NCBI GenBank assembly: GCA_047626725.1
Contig: JBLHSG010000020.1
Span: 17,713-81,712, forward strand
Length of the DNA stretch: 64,000 nucleotides
Origin: Ascidiaceihabitans sp034111945
GTDB lineage: Bacteria; Pseudomonadota; Alphaproteobacteria; Rhodobacterales; Rhodobacteraceae
Direction of reading: 5' to 3'
Shown one piece after another: positions 17,213-25,500 of this stretch. A program made the translations under genes and the position numbers. Under the pieces are notes generated by a model. The model was not told where the DNA came from. It saw only the letters and a program-made list of their open reading frames with translations, and made no database searches. The first letter of the stretch is position 1. Every line of letters starts with the position of its first letter.

Positions 17213-17686
17213 ATGGAACTTGAACCACAATGGGAATACGTCGCCGATGGCGTCATGGGCGGTCTTTCGCAGGGATCAATGCAACAGGCCATCGTTCAAG
17301 GGCGCGAGGCATCCATTCTTAAGGGCGACGTTTCGCTGGACAACAATGGCGGCTTTATCCAAATCGCGTTTGATCTGCGCCTAAACGGAACCGGGTTTGA
17401 TGCAAGCGACTATGACGGCATCGAACTGACCATTTTCGGCAACGATGAACGCTACGATATTCGCCTGCGCACCGATCAGCTTTCAAAGCCGTGGCAATCC
17501 TTTCGCGCAGAATTCACGGCCCTGCCCGAATGGCACACGATCAAGATGCCTTTTGACGGTTTTCAATCGCACAAAACTGATGCTGTATTTGACCCGACAT
17601 CGCTGCGTCGCATCGGGATTTTGGCGATTGGTCGTGAATTTCATGCAGAGGTCGCCGTCGCAAGCGTGCGGTTGTACCGCGACTAA
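17213..17686 (+). CDS. CIA30 family protein
   Basis: A 157-residue protein with the CIA30 (complex I intermediate-associated protein 30) beta-sandwich pattern: WEYVADGVMGGLSQGSM at the N-terminus, the central strand NNGGFIQIAFDL, the DASDYDGIELTIFGNDERYDIRLRT block, and the C-terminal SLRRIGILAIGREFHAEVAVASVRL. In mitochondria the family helps assemble NADH dehydrogenase; bacterial members are mostly uncharacterised and probably bind carbohydrate or a partner protein. No signal peptide is present. It stands 170 bases from the divergent histidine phosphatase and 39 bases before the DUF6880 gene. Confidence 0.8.
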   Translation: MELEPQWEYVADGVMGGLSQGSMQQAIVQGREASILKGDVSLDNNGGFIQIAFDLRLNGTGFDASDYDGIELTIFGNDERYDIRLRTDQLSKPWQSFRAEFTALPEWHTIKMPFDGFQSHKTDAVFDPTSLRRIGILAIGREFHAEVAVASVRLYRD

Positions 17687-17725
17687 GGTGCTTGGCATCG
17701 CGCCTGTCAGATGCCAAAACCGAGC

Positions 17726-19153
17726 ATGTCAAAAAAGACCCTGAACCAGACAAACCTCGAATCGTTGGGGGCCGAACAGCTCGCTGCTCTTTTGCTAGAG
17801 GTCAGCGCCGGCAGTGCGGATATCAAACGTCGTTTACGGCTAGAGTTAAGCCATAACCTTGGGGCTGCAGAACTGGCGCATGACGTGCGAAAGCGGTTGG
17901 TTTCGCTGCGTAAATCGACCAGTTTTGTCGGATGGCGCAAGCGTAAAACGCTGGTCAAGGAACTTGCCACTCAAGTCACTATGATTGTCGAAAAAGTAGC
18001 GCCAGACGATCCGACCGCTGCGTTTGATTTATTGTGGCAATTCGTTGAAATGGCACCGTTCATTTATGGGCGTGTCGATGACAGCAAAGGTGACGTTGGT
18101 GTTGTGTTTCAATCCGCCATTGAACATTTTCACGACATTGGGCCGCGTGCCCAATTGGATATCAATGATCTGGCTGACCGTGTTTGGACCGCAATTCTAG
18201 ACAATGGATATGGCGAATGGGATGGCGTAATTTCACTTATGGCCCCGACGCTTGGCCGTGTTGGATTGGCCCGTTTGACCGCGCATGTTCAAGCCTTTGG
18301 GGCCACAAAATCCGCACCAGCATCAAGCGACCATGAAGCGATACAATTTTTGCGCCAATTGCGCGGCGACAGCAGTTACGCCGACTCGCGCAAGGCTCGT
18401 TTTGTAAAAGAATGTTTACAGGAAATCGCCGCGGCAGCCGGTGATACCGATGCCTATATCGCCCAGTTTTCCAATGCGGATTTGCGCACATACGATGTAT
18501 CGTCCGAGGTTGCTCAGCTTCTTTTGGCCGAAGGTCACGCTGATCGCGCTTTGGAAATATTGCTAAACGCGCAGCACGGCGAAATCGATTTTGAACATAT
18601 TGAATGGAACACGATCTACGTCGAAAGCCTGATTGCGCTGGGGCGGATCGACGATGCCCAATCACATCGCTGGGCCTGTTTCACAGCCACTTTGGATCAA
18701 ACCCAACTGCGCGCATATCTGAAGGTTTTGCCTGATTTCGAAGACATCGAAGCCGAGGATCGCGCCCGCCAATATGTTCTGGATTATCCTGATTTCTCAA
18801 CCGCTTTGAAGTTCTGCGTTGGGTGGCCTGATTTACTGACAGCTGCCCGTCTGATCGAAACCCGGACTGATGACATTAATGGCGATCTGTATCGTGTTTT
18901 TGCGCCTGCTGCGGATGCATTACGATCGCGCCACCCGCTTGCGTCGGTCCAGCTTTGGCGCTCAATGATCGACTGCGCGCTAGATCGCGGTCAATCGTTT
19001 CGCTACGCAGAAGCTGCCGAATACCTGGCCGATTGCACGTCTGTGGATGCGGAAATTTCCGATTACGCTCCACTCGCTTCGCACCAAATTTTTCTTGAAG
19101 AATTGCAAATCCGGCACGATCGAAAGACGTCATTTTGGGCAAAGGTGCGCTAG
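17726..19153 (+). CDS. DUF6880 family protein
   Basis: A 475-residue protein from the ATG at 17726 (MSKKTL); an in-frame ATG at 17711 adds five residues and neither start has a strong ribosome site. The N-terminal part (SLGAEQLAALLLEVSAGSADIKRRLRLELS) and the Arg/Lys-rich RKSTSFVGWRKRKTLVKELATQV helix match what I recall of the DUF6880 family. The rest is alpha-helical and looks like degenerate TPR/SEL-type repeats. There is no signal peptide or catalytic motif. Relatives are often encoded with SWIM zinc-finger genes; none is seen here. Function is unknown. Confidence 0.65.
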   Translation: MSKKTLNQTNLESLGAEQLAALLLEVSAGSADIKRRLRLELSHNLGAAELAHDVRKRLVSLRKSTSFVGWRKRKTLVKELATQVTMIVEKVAPDDPTAAFDLLWQFVEMAPFIYGRVDDSKGDVGVVFQSAIEHFHDIGPRAQLDINDLADRVWTAILDNGYGEWDGVISLMAPTLGRVGLARLTAHVQAFGATKSAPASSDHEAIQFLRQLRGDSSYADSRKARFVKECLQEIAAAAGDTDAYIAQFSNADLRTYDVSSEVAQLLLAEGHADRALEILLNAQHGEIDFEHIEWNTIYVESLIALGRIDDAQSHRWACFTATLDQTQLRAYLKVLPDFEDIEAEDRARQYVLDYPDFSTALKFCVGWPDLLTAARLIETRTDDINGDLYRVFAPAADALRSRHPLASVQLWRSMIDCALDRGQSFRYAEAAEYLADCTSVDAEISDYAPLASHQIFLEELQIRHDRKTSFWAKVR

Positions 19154-19218
19154 GATAAATAGACAGCGAAACGTTCCGAAATTGGAACAAGACATCGCGT
19201 GATGGACGGCATAGGATA

Positions 19219-19707
19219 TTGTTAATCTGCGACGGCTCCACCGATGTCCGGTCGGGTTTCGTTTCGCATGATCCGGTCAGGAGCGACGCCATCGCCGATC
19301 TTATTCAAGTCGTCTACGCGTCACAACCTTTTGGCTACGATATTGCTGCGCTCAGCAGTATTTTGCGCGATGCGCGGCGCTTAAATGAACAGGACGATGT
19401 GACCGGCGCGCTGGTCTGCCGGCACGATATCTACCTTCAATTGCTTGAAGGGCCAGCGGAAAAAGTCGAGGCAACTTTCGCGCGCATCAGCCGCGATGAT
19501 CGACACGCAGGCGTAAAAGAACTGGTCCGTCGCCCCGTATCCGAACGCATTTTTGGTGATTGGGCGATGCTGCATGACCCTGCAACATCATGGATTTGGA
19601 CACGTGAGGAAATCGCAGACGGCATTCTAAATCGCGTGACCCCTGCAGATGTTGTGGCTATGTTCAAGGCTGTCGCGCTCAAAGCCAAGGACGGTTTGCC
19701 TGAGTAA
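19219..19707 (+). CDS. BLUF-domain blue-light sensor protein
   Basis: A 162-residue protein whose residues 27-120 form a BLUF (FAD-binding blue-light) domain. Read from the TTG at 19219, the key residues are Tyr33 (VVYASQ), Asn56 (RRLNEQDDVTGAL), Gln74 (YLQLLEGP), Trp115 and Met117 (GDWAML). Their spacing follows AppA Tyr21/Asn45/Gln63/Trp104/Met106 closely, so the photocycle residues are complete. No output domain is fused; about 40 C-terminal residues may form the capping helices of short BLUF proteins. No ATG is available in frame before the domain, so a TTG start is likely and the first 25 residues are uncertain. It follows the DUF6880 gene by 65 bases. Confidence 0.85.
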   Translation: MLICDGSTDVRSGFVSHDPVRSDAIADLIQVVYASQPFGYDIAALSSILRDARRLNEQDDVTGALVCRHDIYLQLLEGPAEKVEATFARISRDDRHAGVKELVRRPVSERIFGDWAMLHDPATSWIWTREEIADGILNRVTPADVVAMFKAVALKAKDGLPE

Positions 19708-19769
19708 TCTTAGGTTCCACCTAACGACCCGTTTGCTGATCTTTTGGGCGAAATCTTCAGAACCAACTC

Positions 19770-20528
19770 TCAAATACACTCGCCCCCGTCGATGACCAAC
19801 GCGTGTCCGGTCATGAATGACGACCTGTCTGACGCAAGAAAAACAATCCCGTCAGCGATTTCTTCGACGGTGCCAAAACGGCGCATCGGGATTGTCGTAT
19901 CGACGTATTCATCCAGCTTGTTGCGTCCGCCCATCTGGATTTCGAAACCATGGTTAAATGGGGTGTCGATGAATCCCGGGCAAAGCGAATTGAACCTGAT
20001 ATTCTCTTTGGCGTAATCAGCGGCCATCTGACGGGTCATGGCTAAAATCGCATGTTTGGTCGTGGCGTAGGCGATCATTTCGCGGTCGTATTGCACGCCA
20101 GAATTCGACGATGTGATGATGATGCTACCGCCACCTTGCGCGCGCATCGGTTTGATCGCGGCCTGCGCCGCCACAAAATGCGACCGCACATTCAAGGCCC
20201 ATGACGCATCCATATCCGCGACATTCACGTGCTCCAGCTTGCCTTCGACTTGCAAACCGGCATGAGAATGAAGAATGTCTAAACGGCCTTTTCGCGCAGC
20301 GACCCCTTCGATTGCTGCCGTAAGCGCCTGATCATCTGTGACATCCAATTGCGCGGCTTCGGCGGAAAAACCGGTCGCTTGAATTGCTTCGGCGACGGCT
20401 TTGGCCGATTGCACATCGCGGTCCGTCACGACCACATGTGCCCCTTCGCGCGCCAATGCTTGCGCACCCGCAGCCCCGATTCCAGACCCCGCGCCAGTGA
20501 CAAAGGCGACTCTGTTTTCAAGCAGCAA
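19770..20528 (-). CDS. SDR-family oxidoreductase
   Basis: A 252-residue classical short-chain dehydrogenase. The cofactor motif TGAGSGIG lies at about residues 11-18, with Asp in VVVTDRD favouring NAD(H). The catalytic Ser is in IITSSNSG, and Tyr and Lys are in AYATTKHAI. The C-terminal FITGHALVIDGG-like ending is normal for the family. The start lies 27 bases after the stop of the last ABC permease gene, so it is very likely co-transcribed with the polyamine-type transporter and may oxidise the imported compound. That would mean the transporter substrate bears a hydroxyl group rather than being simply putrescine (inference). Confidence 0.85.
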   Translation of the reverse strand: MLLENRVAFVTGAGSGIGAAGAQALAREGAHVVVTDRDVQSAKAVAEAIQATGFSAEAAQLDVTDDQALTAAIEGVAARKGRLDILHSHAGLQVEGKLEHVNVADMDASWALNVRSHFVAAQAAIKPMRAQGGGSIIITSSNSGVQYDREMIAYATTKHAILAMTRQMAADYAKENIRFNSLCPGFIDTPFNHGFEIQMGGRNKLDEYVDTTIPMRRFGTVEEIADGIVFLASDRSSFMTGHALVIDGGECI

Positions 20529-20555
20529 GATGAATTCCTTTCTTGATGGCGAACA

Positions 20556-21368
20556 TTATCGTTTATCCCCGCGTCGCAAAATCAACTGCGCAATTACCAG
20601 CATGATCAGGGATGCACCCATAACCATCGTGCCGATTGCGTTGACCTCGGGTGTGATGCCCCGGCGGATCGAGGAAAAGATGTAGATTGGCAGCGTCGTT
20701 TCAGACCCCGCCACAAAGAATGCAATGATGAAATCATCAAAGCTGAACGTGAAGCTCAGCAGGAAACCGGCAAGGATCGCAGGCGCGATCAATGGCAAGG
20801 TGATTTGACGGAACGTGCCAAACGGCGTCGCATACAAATCGGCGGATGCTTCGCTCAGCACGCCTTCTAAACCGGCAAGACGGGCGCGCACGATAATGAC
20901 GACAAGCGCCAGCGTGAACATCGTGTGTGCTGCGATCAACGACCCCATGCCCATGGACAAGATAGGTGCCGTGCGCTCCTCGGGCCAGACTGCGATCAAC
21001 CACGGGTTCACGACGCCAAAAACGGTAACCAATGCGATCAATGTCGCAATGCCGATCACGATGCCGGGGATCATCACAGCGATGTAAATCAGCGCATCAA
21101 AAAATGCCCGCGCCGGGCCACGCATGCCCTGTAAACCGACCGCCGCCAATGTGCCCAAAACGCTCGCCAAGGTCGCGGAAACAAACGCCACGAACAGGCT
21201 GTTGCCCAACGCATCCATCACAAACGGGTTGTCCAATGCGCGGCCATACCACTTGACGGAAAAACCTTCGAATTGGCTGGCGCTACGTCCCGCGCTAAAG
21301 CTGAACAGCGCAATAATTGCGATGGGTGTATACAGGAATACGTAGACAAATATGGTGTAAATGCGCAT
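20556..21368 (-). CDS. ABC transporter permease, PotC-like
   Basis: A 270-residue integral membrane protein with about six helices and the permease loop SEASADLYATPFGTFRQITLPLIAPAILAGFLLSFTFSFDDFIIAFF, which is characteristic of PotC-type permeases of spermidine/putrescine importers. It follows the PotB-like gene by six bases. PotA-, PotD- and PotB-like partners are all present in the same operon. Substrate assignment by family is loose; roseobacter members may import other amines or polyols. Confidence 0.87.
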   Translation of the reverse strand: MRIYTIFVYVFLYTPIAIIALFSFSAGRSASQFEGFSVKWYGRALDNPFVMDALGNSLFVAFVSATLASVLGTLAAVGLQGMRGPARAFFDALIYIAVMIPGIVIGIATLIALVTVFGVVNPWLIAVWPEERTAPILSMGMGSLIAAHTMFTLALVVIIVRARLAGLEGVLSEASADLYATPFGTFRQITLPLIAPAILAGFLLSFTFSFDDFIIAFFVAGSETTLPIYIFSSIRRGITPEVNAIGTMVMGASLIMLVIAQLILRRGDKR

Positions 21369-21374
21369 TGGGCC

Positions 21375-22226
21375 TCACATCAAAGGGGTGTCTTCGCGCT
21401 GAACACTCAGCCGCGAAATGAGACGCATATAAAGGGTGACAGTCACCAGCATGATCACAATCAGCATGACCGCGACCGCAGATCCGTACGCCCAATTGCG
21501 CGATTGTAAGAACAGATCGACCAGCGCATTTCCGACAAAGAACACCTTGCCGCCGCCCAGCATCGCGGGGATCAGAAATTCGCCCATCAGCAGGATAAAC
21601 ACCAACATACATCCCGTCGCGATCCCCGAAATCGACATCGGCAAAGTGACGGTCAAAAACGTTGTGATCGGACGCGCCCCAAGATCGGCCGAGGCCTCGA
21701 GAAGGCGTTTGTCCAGCCTATCAAGGCTGACGTAAATCGGGAAAACCATCAGCGGCAAATAGCCATAAACGATGCCAACCAGAACGGCGAACTGGGTGTT
21801 GATCAGGCGGACGTCTTCGATCCCGATACTGTCGAGCAATGACGGAATACCGCGCCCGCCAAGGATAAAAATCCACGCGTAACTGCGAATAAGAATAGAG
21901 GTCCAGAACGGCACAATCACCAAAACCAGCAGCAGGGTTTTCCATTTGTCACTGGTGCGCACGGCCAATTGATAGGCCAGTGGGTAGGCGATCAGCAGTG
22001 CTGTCAACGTGCCTAAAGGCGCCAAAACCAGCGTGTTTTTAAACGCCGTAAACCGTGCTGGCAGGTTCGCGTATTGTTCAAACGTAAAGGCGGGCACGTA
22101 TCCACCAGACGGCGCGCGTTCACCAAAACTGAACACAAAAACAACAGAGAGCGGCAGCACAAGCATCACAAGCAGCCACGCACCCGCAGGCGCGATCATC
22201 AGCCAATTTCTTGCACGTTGTGTCAT
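21375..22226 (-). CDS. ABC transporter permease, PotB-like
   Basis: A 283-residue permease with a signal-anchor-like first helix (about 8-30) and five further helices. The loop EASADLGARPITTFLTVTLPMSISGIATGCMLVFILLMGEFLIPAMLGG matches PotB-type subunits. It lies 23 bases after the binding-protein gene and pairs with the PotC-like permease directly downstream. Confidence 0.87.
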   Translation of the reverse strand: MTQRARNWLMIAPAGAWLLVMLVLPLSVVFVFSFGERAPSGGYVPAFTFEQYANLPARFTAFKNTLVLAPLGTLTALLIAYPLAYQLAVRTSDKWKTLLLVLVIVPFWTSILIRSYAWIFILGGRGIPSLLDSIGIEDVRLINTQFAVLVGIVYGYLPLMVFPIYVSLDRLDKRLLEASADLGARPITTFLTVTLPMSISGIATGCMLVFILLMGEFLIPAMLGGGKVFFVGNALVDLFLQSRNWAYGSAVAVMLIVIMLVTVTLYMRLISRLSVQREDTPLM

Positions 22227-22249
22227 TTACTGCCGCTCTCTTTTTTAGA

Positions 22250-23407
22250 TCAAGCTGACTTGAATCGTGCCATCAATTCGGCGCGATTTGGATCAGTCAA
22301 GGAAGCCGCCGCGCCAAATTCTAGCGCATTCAGCAGCTCTGCCGCAGGGTACAAGATGGGGTCGTTCAACATCTCTTCGGGCAACAAAGCGTTCGTGCGG
22401 CTGTCGGCAACGGGGTAGCCATGCGCAAGAACTTCGCGTGCGTTTACCTCGGGATCGAGCATGAAGTTGATCAACGCATAGGCCGCGTCAGTGTGTGGCG
22501 CGCCCTTTGGAATGGCGTAATAATCGCTCCACAATTCGCCACCTTCTTTGCCCAGAATATATTCGATTTCCGGGATGTCGGTGTTCAATTGTTTGCCGTC
22601 CCCCGTCCAGCAAATAGTCATCCACGCATCGCCTGACCGCATCGACGGCTGGTAGTCAGACGAAATGGCGAACAAGTGAGGTTTGACGTCGATCAACAGT
22701 TTTTCTGCGTCAGCCAATTCGGCCTCATCGATCGAATTGAACGAATAACCATGGTAGTTTAGCGCGGCACCAATCGTGGTCAATTGATAGTCATGAACCA
22801 TCGTGCGGCCGGAAAAATCATCCATCGTACGGTCAAAGAAATGCTTCCAGCTGTCCATCGGTTTGCCGCCAGTGTGGCTGGTGTTCAGCGCAAACCCCGT
22901 GGTGCCCCAGTTTTTCGGAACAGCATACAGCACGCCATCGACAGTACCCGCATCCGCAAAACGTGGATCAAACGCGCTAGGATCATAATTGGGCAGTTTG
23001 GACACATCCAGCGGTTCAATCAGCCCCTCATCAACGTAGGTTGTGATCGTGTAATTTGTGGGAACAAACACGTCCCAACCGCTGCCGCCCGCCTGAAGTT
23101 TCGCAAGCATTTCTTCGTTTGAACCAAAGACATTCACCTGCATAAACGCACCGGTTTTGTCGGTGAACATGTCAAAGTTCGCTTGATCGTGATAGTTTGG
23201 CCACGTCGCCAAAACGACGCGATCACCGATATGGCTGCCGGCAAATGCAGGGCTAGGGCGCAGGCCAGGCAGGGCCGCGCTCATCACTGCAGACGCCGTT
23301 CCCAAACCGGTGACACCCAAAAAATGCCGCCGCGTGACCGAGCCTTTTTCGTAACGTCGAAGCTCTTCCATGAACTTTTTCTTCGAGATTGGTGTATGTT
23401 CTGACAT
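22250..23407 (-). CDS. ABC transporter substrate-binding protein, PotD/PotF-like
   Basis: A 385-residue extracellular solute-binding protein. Residues 20-55 carry a twin-arginine signal, TRRHFLGVTGLG followed by a hydrophobic stretch and an Ala-rich cleavage region, so export is probably by Tat in a folded state. The body has family features of polyamine-binding proteins: TWPNYHDQANFDMFTDKTGAFMQVNVFGSNEEMLAKLQAGGSGWDVFVPTNYTI, and a late PKGAPHTDAAYALINFMLDPEVNA. It is flanked by the ATPase gene upstream (34 bases) and the PotB-like permease downstream. Confidence 0.87.
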   Translation of the reverse strand: MSEHTPISKKKFMEELRRYEKGSVTRRHFLGVTGLGTASAVMSAALPGLRPSPAFAGSHIGDRVVLATWPNYHDQANFDMFTDKTGAFMQVNVFGSNEEMLAKLQAGGSGWDVFVPTNYTITTYVDEGLIEPLDVSKLPNYDPSAFDPRFADAGTVDGVLYAVPKNWGTTGFALNTSHTGGKPMDSWKHFFDRTMDDFSGRTMVHDYQLTTIGAALNYHGYSFNSIDEAELADAEKLLIDVKPHLFAISSDYQPSMRSGDAWMTICWTGDGKQLNTDIPEIEYILGKEGGELWSDYYAIPKGAPHTDAAYALINFMLDPEVNAREVLAHGYPVADSRTNALLPEEMLNDPILYPAAELLNALEFGAAASLTDPNRAELMARFKSA

Positions 23408-23441
23408 CGTTGCAGTCTCCTTGTTGGTTGTCGTTTAGGCT

Positions 23442-24599
23442 TTAGTCATTCTTCAAAATCAAAGCGGCATCAGGGCTCCATCCGATCCACGCGGTGTCAC
23501 CTTTTTTCAATGCATCAAGGGCTTTGTCCGATTGTCGCGGGGACATCACAGTGATGTTGCCAAGCTGCGGATGCGCGACCAGATATTCGGTGTGTTCGCC
23601 TAGAAAAATCCGATTTTTAATCGTCACTTCAAGGCTGCCGGGCGTGTTCACGCTGCCCATGCGAATTTGTTCGGGACGGATGCTGACACACACGGCCTCG
23701 TCAATTTTGAACGGATCGGAAAACACAGCACTGTAGGTTTTGCCATCAGCAAGCGACACTTCGGCCATGCTTTTTGCCGAGGAAACGATGCGCCCCTCAA
23801 AGAAATTGGACGTCCCGACAAAGTCAGCCACATAGCGGCTTTGCGGATTATCATACAATTCACGCGGCGTGCCGATTTGAACGATTTCACCTGCGCGCAT
23901 GACGCAAATTCGGTCGCTCAATGACAGCGCTTCTTCTTGATCGTGCGTCACAAGGACAAATGTAATGCCAAGTTGGCGTTGCAAATCCTGCAATTCGATC
24001 TGCATTTCTTTGCGTAATTTTCGGTCCAATGCTGCAAGCGGTTCGTCCAGCAACAACAGCTTTGGTTCATTCACAATGGCGCGGGCCAATGCAACGCGCT
24101 GCTGCTGGCCCCCCGACATTTCCCAGATCCGCCGATCTTTGAAATCCGCCAGACGCACAGTTTCAAGCGCGCGCTGAACCTTGCCCGCGATAACGCTGCT
24201 TGCCAGTTTTGGCCGCTGTTGTTTCAGGCCGTATCCGATGTTCTGGCCAACGGTCAGATGTGGAAACAACGCATAACTTTGGAACACCATATTGACGGGC
24301 CGGTTGTACGGTGCCTGCCCTGAAACATCGTTACCATCAATCAAAACAGTGCCGGTAGACGGGGTTTCGAACCCTGCCAACATGCGCAGCGCGGTGGTTT
24401 TACCGCAGCCCGACGGCCCCAAGAATGACAGGAATTCGCCGGGCGCAATGCTCAGGTCCATTTGGCGAACCGCTTGGACATCACCGTAGTTTTTTGACAC
24501 CCCACGCAGTTCAGCAACCGCACCAATCGACGGGTCAGTAGCGGTTTGCTGATATCCCTCATCAAGAGAAATTTTAGGGAGTTCGGTCATTTGGCTCAT
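23442..24599 (-). CDS. ABC transporter ATP-binding protein, PotA-like
   Basis: A 385-residue ATPase. Walker A is GPSGCGKTT (about residues 59-67), the Q-loop lies in MVFQSYALFPHLTV, the signature is MSGGQQQRVALARAI, and Walker B is LLLLDEPLAALDRKLR followed by VTHDQEEALSLSD. A C-terminal TOBE-type domain (about 300-385) is typical of PotA and related importers. The first gene of the operon, it starts 94 bases from the divergent LuxR-type regulator. ATGs at 24599 and 24590 are both possible starts. Confidence 0.88.
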   Translation of the reverse strand: MSQMTELPKISLDEGYQQTATDPSIGAVAELRGVSKNYGDVQAVRQMDLSIAPGEFLSFLGPSGCGKTTALRMLAGFETPSTGTVLIDGNDVSGQAPYNRPVNMVFQSYALFPHLTVGQNIGYGLKQQRPKLASSVIAGKVQRALETVRLADFKDRRIWEMSGGQQQRVALARAIVNEPKLLLLDEPLAALDRKLRKEMQIELQDLQRQLGITFVLVTHDQEEALSLSDRICVMRAGEIVQIGTPRELYDNPQSRYVADFVGTSNFFEGRIVSSAKSMAEVSLADGKTYSAVFSDPFKIDEAVCVSIRPEQIRMGSVNTPGSLEVTIKNRIFLGEHTEYLVAHPQLGNITVMSPRQSDKALDALKKGDTAWIGWSPDAALILKND

Positions 24600-24693
24600 A
24601 TCTCGCTATTTACCTAATAAAATAAATTTTAGCCTTTTGTGTAAATATGCTTTTTGTGATAGATGATAGGAACCCGAGAGTTAGGAAATTGTA

Positions 24694-25485
24694 ATGTTGG
24701 CCGATTGGAATACAAAATCTGCGCAGATCATTGACAGTCTTGAGACAACGGCGCTGCCAGATATTCTATCCAAAGCATTGAAAAGTATCACCGAATACGA
24801 CTTCACTGTCATTTTTGGATATATGGGAAATGCGCGCCCTCTGGCACTTTACGATGACTTCCCACCAGATCGTCGAAAGATGCACGTCGACGATTACCAA
24901 GCAGGGCCATACCTGCTAGACCCGTTTTTTCTAGCCGCAACAGGCAACGTTGATGCAGGCGTTTGGCGCATGAGCGACATCGCACCAGACCGATTCTATC
25001 AAGGTGAATACTTCCGAAATTACTATGCACAGACCGGATTAGCAGAAGAAGTCGGCTTCTTAATCGACGTGAACGAGAACCTGTCAATCGTCGTTTCGAT
25101 GATGCGCAAAACACGAAAATTCAGCAAAGCCGAAATGAAAACACTGCGGTCAGTTTGGCCTGTCATTGATGCGGCGTGTCGACGGAATTGGCGCGATATT
25201 GCAGCAGAAAACCCTCAAGACGTGGTGCCTGTTGAACAAAATATCGAACGGGCCTTTCGCAAAATCGGTGAAGGTGTGCTGACCCCGCGCGAGCGCGAAG
25301 TTGTCGAGTTGACCTTGCGCGGCCATTCTGCGGACGCGCTTGGAAAGTTGCTTGGTATTTCGTCTGGCACGGTGCGAATTCATCGCAAGAACATCTACGC
25401 AAAACTCCGCATCAGTTCACAGGGAGAACTGTTTTCCGCGTTCATTTCGGCCATTTCTGAAACGCGTCAGCCTGTGTCCATTTAG
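24694..25485 (+). CDS. LuxR-type transcriptional regulator with GAF-like sensor domain
   Basis: A 263-residue protein. The C-terminal domain is a LuxR/FixJ helix-turn-helix: LTPREREVVELTLRGHSADALGKLLGISSGTVRIHRKNIYAKL (about residues 196-240). The N-terminal 180 residues resemble a GAF-like ligand domain; the Trp/Tyr/Asp pattern of acyl-homoserine lactone binders is not convincing. It is divergent from the PotABCD-like operon with only 94 bases between the starts, which makes it the probable local regulator responding to the transported compound. The gap is AT-rich and presumably holds both promoters. Confidence 0.8.
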   Translation: MLADWNTKSAQIIDSLETTALPDILSKALKSITEYDFTVIFGYMGNARPLALYDDFPPDRRKMHVDDYQAGPYLLDPFFLAATGNVDAGVWRMSDIAPDRFYQGEYFRNYYAQTGLAEEVGFLIDVNENLSIVVSMMRKTRKFSKAEMKTLRSVWPVIDAACRRNWRDIAAENPQDVVPVEQNIERAFRKIGEGVLTPREREVVELTLRGHSADALGKLLGISSGTVRIHRKNIYAKLRISSQGELFSAFISAISETRQPVSI

Positions 25486-25500
25486 TTTAGCGTCAACAGA

